Origin: Methyloceanibacter sp.
Lineage (GTDB): Bacteria; Pseudomonadota; Alphaproteobacteria; Rhizobiales; Methyloligellaceae
Direction of reading: 5' to 3'
NCBI GenBank assembly: GCA_022865725.1
Contig: JALHTP010000270.1
Location: forward strand, 1-8,601
Length of the DNA stretch: 8,601 nucleotides
The translations under genes were made by a program, and so were the position numbers. The notes below the pieces were generated by a model that worked only from the letters and a program-made list of their open reading frames with translations, did not search any database and was not told where the DNA came from. Shown in pieces: positions 5,578-8,601 of this stretch. Within the stretch, counting starts at the first letter, position 1, and every line of letters starts with the position of its first letter.

Positions 5578-6858
5578 TTACTTTTCCGTTTTCAGTACGG
5601 AATGCCCGGCATAGCGGGCCTTGGCGCCCAGCTCCTCCTCGATGCGGATAAGCTGGTTGTATTTCGCCACCCGGTCCGAGCGGGCCAGCGAACCTGTCTT
5701 GATCTGCCCGCAATTGGTGGCGACGGCGAGATCGGCGATGGTCGCGTCCTCGGTCTCGCCGGAGCGGTGCGACATCACGGCGGCATAGCCCGCGTCTTGC
5801 GCCATGCGCACGGCGTCGAGCGTCTCGGAGAGCGTGCCGATCTGGTTCACCTTGACGAGGATGGCGTTGGCGATGCCCTGGTCGATGCCCTGCTTGAGCC
5901 GCGTGACATTGGTGACGAACAGATCGTCGCCGACCAGCTGGACGTTCTTCCCCAAGGCTTCCGTCAAAATGCGCCAGCCGTCCCAATCGTCCTCGCTCAT
6001 GCCGTCCTCGATGGAGAAGATCGGATAGGCGGAGACCAGCTCGGCGTAATAGGCGGCCATCTGCTCCGAGGTGAGGCTCCGCTTCTCGCCTTTGAGGAAA
6101 TAGCGGCCCTCGCCGTAGAGCTCGGTCGCCGCCACGTCGAGCGCGAGATAGACCTCCTTGCCCGGCGTGAAGCCCGCGGCCTTGATTGCGGCAACAACGA
6201 AATCGAGCGCCTCGCGCGTCGATGGAAGATTGGGGGCGAAGCCGCCCTCGTCGCCGACATTGGTGTTGTGGCCCGCGCCCTTCAGCGCGTGCTTGAGCGC
6301 GTGGAACACCTCGGCACCCATGCGCACGGCTTCGGCGATGCTGGTCGCGCCCACCGGCACGATCATGAACTCCTGGAAGTCGATGGGGTTGTCGGCATGC
6401 ACCCCGCCATTGATGATGTTCATCATGGGCACGGGCAGCAGCGTCGCCTCCGCCCCGCCGATGTAACGATAGAGCGGGAGCCCTTGCGCGTCGGCCTCAG
6501 CCTTGGCGGCGGCCATCGACACGCCGAGGATCGCGTTGGCGCCGAGCCGCTTCTTGTTCTCGGTGCCGTCGAGATCGCGCAGACGCTGGTCGAGCCCACG
6601 CTGGTCGGCGGCGTTGAAGCCTGCGAGGCTTTTGCGGATCTCGCCGTTGACGGCCTCGACGGCTTTCTTCACGCCCTTGCCGCCATAGCGGGGGCCGCCG
6701 TCGCGAAGCTCATGCGCCTCATGCGCCCCGGTCGAAGCGCCCGACGGCACGGCGGCGCGGCCATGATGGCCTCCTTCAAGCACGACATCGACCTCGACGG
6801 TCGGGTTGCCGCGGCTGTCCAGAATTTCCCGGCCAAGGATCGTGGCGATTGCGGTCAT
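5578..6858 (-). CDS. eno: Enolase (phosphopyruvate hydratase)
   Basis: Interconverts 2-phosphoglycerate and phosphoenolpyruvate with magnesium, in the cytoplasm. The full length of 426 aa matches bacterial enolases. Visible motifs are AREILDSRGNPT-like sequence at the N-terminus (GREILDSRGNPTVEVDV), the SGASTGAHEAHELRD loop (about 39-53), NGGVHADN (H154), VGDEGGFAPN with the general acid E204, the magnesium ligands D241 (LALDVAA), E284 (SIEDG) and D311 (VGDDLF), the catalytic base K336 (ILVKVNQIGT), SHRSGETED (about 363-371) and K387 (QIKTGS). No active-site residue is missing. It is the first gene of the minus-strand train, so its promoter should lie in the eno-queC gap and may drive ftsB and possibly pdhABC as well. 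The ATG at 6858 is the only start giving the normal N-terminus. Confidence 0.98.
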   Translation of the reverse strand: MTAIATILGREILDSRGNPTVEVDVVLEGGHHGRAAVPSGASTGAHEAHELRDGGPRYGGKGVKKAVEAVNGEIRKSLAGFNAADQRGLDQRLRDLDGTENKKRLGANAILGVSMAAAKAEADAQGLPLYRYIGGAEATLLPVPMMNIINGGVHADNPIDFQEFMIVPVGATSIAEAVRMGAEVFHALKHALKGAGHNTNVGDEGGFAPNLPSTREALDFVVAAIKAAGFTPGKEVYLALDVAATELYGEGRYFLKGEKRSLTSEQMAAYYAELVSAYPIFSIEDGMSEDDWDGWRILTEALGKNVQLVGDDLFVTNVTRLKQGIDQGIANAILVKVNQIGTLSETLDAVRMAQDAGYAAVMSHRSGETEDATIADLAVATNCGQIKTGSLARSDRVAKYNQLIRIEEELGAKARYAGHSVLKTEK

Positions 6859-6986
6859 GCGTCTGATTTTCCGTGATTTTGAGGGGTCGCGGGTCTAAAC
6901 GGGGCGGTGCTGTCGCGCCCTCTTAGCCTAGCCGGCTACCGAGCGGAAGGCGTATTGCAGCTGACCTTTATGTGCGGATCGATCGA
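6859..6986. other. Divergent eno / queC intergenic region
   Basis: This is the only place in the window where genes diverge, so it should carry promoters for both eno (minus) and queC (plus). On the minus strand TTCCGC and TAAGAG occur 17 nt apart, overlapping 6920-6950. They match the -35 and -10 consensus only weakly and are not a confident call. A perfect 10-bp palindrome, TAGCCGGCTA, lies at 6929-6938 between the two genes and could be a regulator site. I found no preQ1 riboswitch-like sequence ahead of queC. Confidence 0.35.
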
Positions 6987-7730
6987 ATGCAGCCGTCGAA
7001 GCAGGAAAACCAGGCGGGCGCTTTGGTGCTCTTTTCCGGAGGGCAGGATTCGACCGTCTGCCTCGCTTACGCGCTTACCCGCTACGCCCGCGTCGAGACC
7101 ATAGGTTTCGACTACGGCCAGCGTCACGGGATCGAGATGGCGTGCCGGCAGCGCGTGCACGTGGAGATCGCGCGCCGCTTCCCTGATTGGGCGCCGCGAC
7201 TTGGCCCCGACCACGTGCTCGACATTTCGAGCTTCGGCGCCATCGGCGATACGGCGCTGACCTCCGGCGCTGAGATCGAGATGCTCGCCTCAGGTCTGCC
7301 CTCGACCTTCGTGCCCGCGCGGAACCTCGTGTTCTTTACTTACGCCGCGGCGCTCGGCTACCGGCGCGGGCTGCATACGCTCGTCGGCGGCATGTGCGAG
7401 ACGGACTTCTCCGGCTATCCCGATTGCCGCGACGCGACGCTCCGCGCGCTGGAGCAAGCGATCAGACTCGGCACCGACATCCCCTTCATCATCGAGACGC
7501 CGCTGATGTGGCGGACCAAGGCGGAGACCTGGGCGTTGACCGAGGAACTCGGCGGCGACGCTTTGGTCGATCTTGTCATCGAGGAGACCCACACTTGCTA
7601 CAAGGGTGAGCGGGGGTTGCGCCACGACTGGGGCTATGGCTGCGCCGCCTGCCCCGCTTGCCAGCTTCGCGTGCGCGGCTTCGCCGAATGGCGATCGTCC
7701 AAGATCAAAGCCCAAGCCGCTTCACGCTGA
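6987..7730 (+). CDS. queC: 7-cyano-7-deazaguanine synthase (preQ0 synthase)
   Basis: QueC converts 7-carboxy-7-deazaguanine to preQ0 with ATP and ammonia, a step towards queuosine in tRNA. From the ATG at 6987 it has 247 aa. A GTG at 6972 would add five residues, and neither start has a convincing ribosome binding site. The ATP-pyrophosphatase P-loop SGGQDS is at residues 17-22, followed by GFDYGQRH (about 40-47), FVPARN (about 108-113), GGMCETDFSGYPDCR (about 134-148) and TPLMWRTKAETW. The zinc site is C204, C219, C222 and C225 (TCYKGERG, then GYGCAACPAC). Everything expected is intact. It stands alone: queD, queE and queF are not in the window, and the next gene is unrelated. Confidence 0.96.
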   Translation: MQPSKQENQAGALVLFSGGQDSTVCLAYALTRYARVETIGFDYGQRHGIEMACRQRVHVEIARRFPDWAPRLGPDHVLDISSFGAIGDTALTSGAEIEMLASGLPSTFVPARNLVFFTYAAALGYRRGLHTLVGGMCETDFSGYPDCRDATLRALEQAIRLGTDIPFIIETPLMWRTKAETWALTEELGGDALVDLVIEETHTCYKGERGLRHDWGYGCAACPACQLRVRGFAEWRSSKIKAQAASR

Positions 7731-7844
7731 GCTTCGTCGCACCGGCATAACGCCGAATGCGAATTCCAAACGCTCCACAACGAACCGTTCAGATCGCATT
7801 CATGTCGGTTGCGGGAGAGTCGATCCAACAACCGAGTGAATAAG

Positions 7845-7862
7845 CGAACCAAACTGGGTTCG
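7845..7862 (+). promoter_or_regulatory. Small hairpin just upstream of the secreted-protein gene
   Basis: CGAACC and GGTTCG form a perfect 6-bp stem around the six-base loop AAACTG. It ends a few bases before the ribosome binding region of the gene starting near 7885. It has no T-run, so it is more likely a leader structure (or chance) than a terminator for queC, from which it is separated by about 115 nt. Confidence 0.25.
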
Positions 7863-7884
7863 GGGATGAATGAAGGAATGGAGT

Positions 7885-8172
7885 ATGACTATGAGTAAGC
7901 AAAACCGGACTGGCCTGATCGTTATGGCCGCGGCGCTCGGGATCGTCGTCGCGCCGAGCGCGATGGCGGCGCCGAAGCCCTTTTGTCAAACCTACGCCAA
8001 ACTGGCTGTCAGTCAGAACAACAGCATGCAGGCGCTGAATCTCGGATGCTCCGGCTTCCGCTGGCACAATTGGTATGACGGGCACTATCAATGGTGCCGC
8101 TCGTCGGCCAAGGTGTCGGCGCAGTCCGAAGCCCTCGTCCGCCACAGGGCCCTGCTTGGCGGTCAGTGCTAG
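7885..8172 (+). CDS. Small secreted four-cysteine protein, function unknown
   Basis: Length is 95 aa from the ATG at 7885, chosen because AAGGA lies seven nt upstream. The ATGs at 7870 and 7891 are also possible, and 7891 has GGAG at a good distance. The N-terminus is a signal peptide: positive NR residues, a hydrophobic core LIVMAAALGIVVA, and a likely cleavage after A28 (PSAMA, then APKPF). The mature part of about 67 residues has four cysteines, C34, C55, C71 and C95, in the pattern C-x4-5-A-x2-AV-x-QN ... GC-x-G-x-RW ... GHYQWC ... C at the last residue. From memory, similar C..YA..AV.QN...GC..RW...H..WC...C segments occur in other alphaproteobacterial exported proteins, but I cannot name a family. 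The even cysteine number suggests two disulfides in the periplasm or outside. No operon partner is evident. Confidence 0.75.
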   Translation: MTMSKQNRTGLIVMAAALGIVVAPSAMAAPKPFCQTYAKLAVSQNNSMQALNLGCSGFRWHNWYDGHYQWCRSSAKVSAQSEALVRHRALLGGQC

Positions 8173-8197
8173 CCAGGCCTGAAGAGATCGATGGTGC

Positions 8198-8222
8198 ATC
8201 GCCCGGCCACGAGCCGGGCGAT
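8198..8222 (+). terminator. GC-rich hairpin after the secreted-protein gene
   Basis: ATCGCCCGGC and GCCGGGCGAT form a perfect 10-bp stem with the five-base loop CACGA, starting 26 nt after the stop at 8172. The bases after it (CGCCTTATGG) contain only a weak T-run. It is therefore a strong hairpin in the right place but not a textbook intrinsic terminator. A perfect inverted repeat of this kind could equally be a regulator site for the next gene. Confidence 0.55.
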
Positions 8223-8347
8223 CGCCTTATGGTTACTTCGCGCGCGCTACCTGCGACGAAACGCTGCACATCCCGAAATGCATTGAGTTGGCCTGCCACT
8301 CTGGCCATCGTCCCGTCTATTGGGTCATTGGGAAAGGAAACGCTTTG

Positions 8348-8533
8348 ATGGAGCGGGCTCTGAAAGGCAATAAATTCAAGATTATCGTCGCGATGTTGGC
8401 GCTGACGTCATTGAGTCTGTTGGGCGTCGGCAGCGGTTACTGGAGCTCACACGCGGCCGAGGAGAAGCCTAAGAGCCCATCCGCGAAGTTTAGATTCATG
8501 ACGAGGGATTTACAACGAGCCGTCGGAGCATGA
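8348..8533 (+). CDS. Small signal-peptide ORF, 3' end probably lost to an IS insertion
   Basis: No family is recognised. The ATG at 8348 has AAGGA nine nt upstream and is preferred over the upstream in-frame TTG at 8288. The 61 aa product has basic residues (RALKGNKFK), a hydrophobic core (IIVAMLALTSLSLLGVG) and a probable cleavage near SSHAA, so it looks exported. The following EEKPKSPSAKF is polar. From about codon 50 (RFMTRDLQRAVGA) the frame reads antisense through the end of the transposase gene on the other strand (stop at 8496-8498). The natural C-terminus was therefore probably replaced when the insertion sequence landed. It uses more A/T (AATAAATTCAAGATT) than the housekeeping genes to its left. 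It could also be an unremarkable chance ORF, although the ribosome binding site and signal peptide argue for a real gene start. Confidence 0.5.
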   Translation: MERALKGNKFKIIVAMLALTSLSLLGVGSGYWSSHAAEEKPKSPSAKFRFMTRDLQRAVGA

Positions 8534-8601
8534 TGCGGATCATGGCGAGACGGATGAAGGCGATAGTGGTTCGCGCGTAGCGCTCGAAGTCCCGGGTGAG
8601 A
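8496..8601 (-). CDS. IS5-family transposase, C-terminal end, runs off right edge
   Basis: Read on the minus strand, the last 34 codons give TRDFERYARTTIAFIRLAM followed by IRIMLRRLVVNPSS and a TGA stop at 8496-8498. The DFERYA...AFIRLAMIRIMLRRL pattern is the usual C-terminal helix of IS5-group DDE transposases, which lies just beyond the catalytic domain. The catalytic residues and the far end of the element are outside the window. The element's left border must lie a little below 8496, probably within 8480-8496. I could not define its terminal inverted repeat or target duplication because the other end is missing. It overlaps the 3' end of the small exported ORF on the opposite strand. Confidence 0.8.
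   Translation of the reverse strand, partial: LTRDFERYARTTIAFIRLAMIRIMLRRLVVNPSS

Noticed and set aside
5557..6876. Plus-strand ORF of 439 codons covering all of eno
   Set aside because: Opposite frame of a fully intact enolase; the open frame reflects codon bias at high GC.
6859..6986. PreQ1 riboswitch ahead of queC
   Set aside because: No short stem with an A-rich tail of the preQ1-I type is visible, and the region is too GC-rich and short to argue for one.
8091..8348. Plus-strand ORF overlapping the end of the secreted-protein gene and the hairpin
   Set aside because: It starts inside the cysteine-protein gene in another frame, crosses the hairpin, and has no motif.

Overview
The window (about 62-65% GC by eye) reads as chromosomal DNA of an alphaproteobacterium, most likely of the order Hyphomicrobiales (Rhizobiales). 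The evidence is the gene order eno-ftsB-pdhA-pdhB-pdhC-lpdA, a PdhB with its own N-terminal lipoyl domain (an alphaproteobacterial trait), and GC-rich palindromic interspersed repeats that translate as a PSPRPSPQWGEG-type peptide, a kind often met in Rhizobiales genomes. The genus cannot be fixed from this sequence.

Positions 1-6858, all on the minus strand, form one tightly packed gene train read from right to left. It runs enolase, the short division protein FtsB/DivIC, then pyruvate dehydrogenase E1 alpha (pdhA), E1 beta (pdhB) and E2 (pdhC), and ends in the first 60 codons of E3 (lpdA), which runs off the left edge. Enolase makes phosphoenolpyruvate, which becomes pyruvate. The PDH complex then converts pyruvate to acetyl-CoA, so the train links lower glycolysis to the TCA cycle. 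Two genes unrelated to PDH sit inside it: a GFA/CENP-V-fold zinc protein between pdhB and pdhC, and a four-helix membrane protein between pdhC and lpdA whose stop overlaps the lpdA start.

The most unusual feature is a palindromic repeat of about 113 bp inserted in frame, in the same orientation and at the same place, in the interdomain linkers of both pdhB and pdhC, just after the lipoyl domain. Its predicted stems keep pairing despite sequence differences between the two copies. A degenerate partial third copy follows in pdhC. I found no defence system, CRISPR array, tRNA or rRNA.

From 6859 rightwards the strand switches. A short divergent intergenic region leads to queC (7-cyano-7-deazaguanine synthase, for queuosine). 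Next come a small secreted four-cysteine protein, a GC-rich hairpin that may be a terminator, and a small signal-peptide ORF whose 3' end runs into the tail of an IS5-type transposase gene entering from the right edge. This right end is accessory in character: short orphan secreted genes and an insertion sequence that has probably truncated its neighbour.
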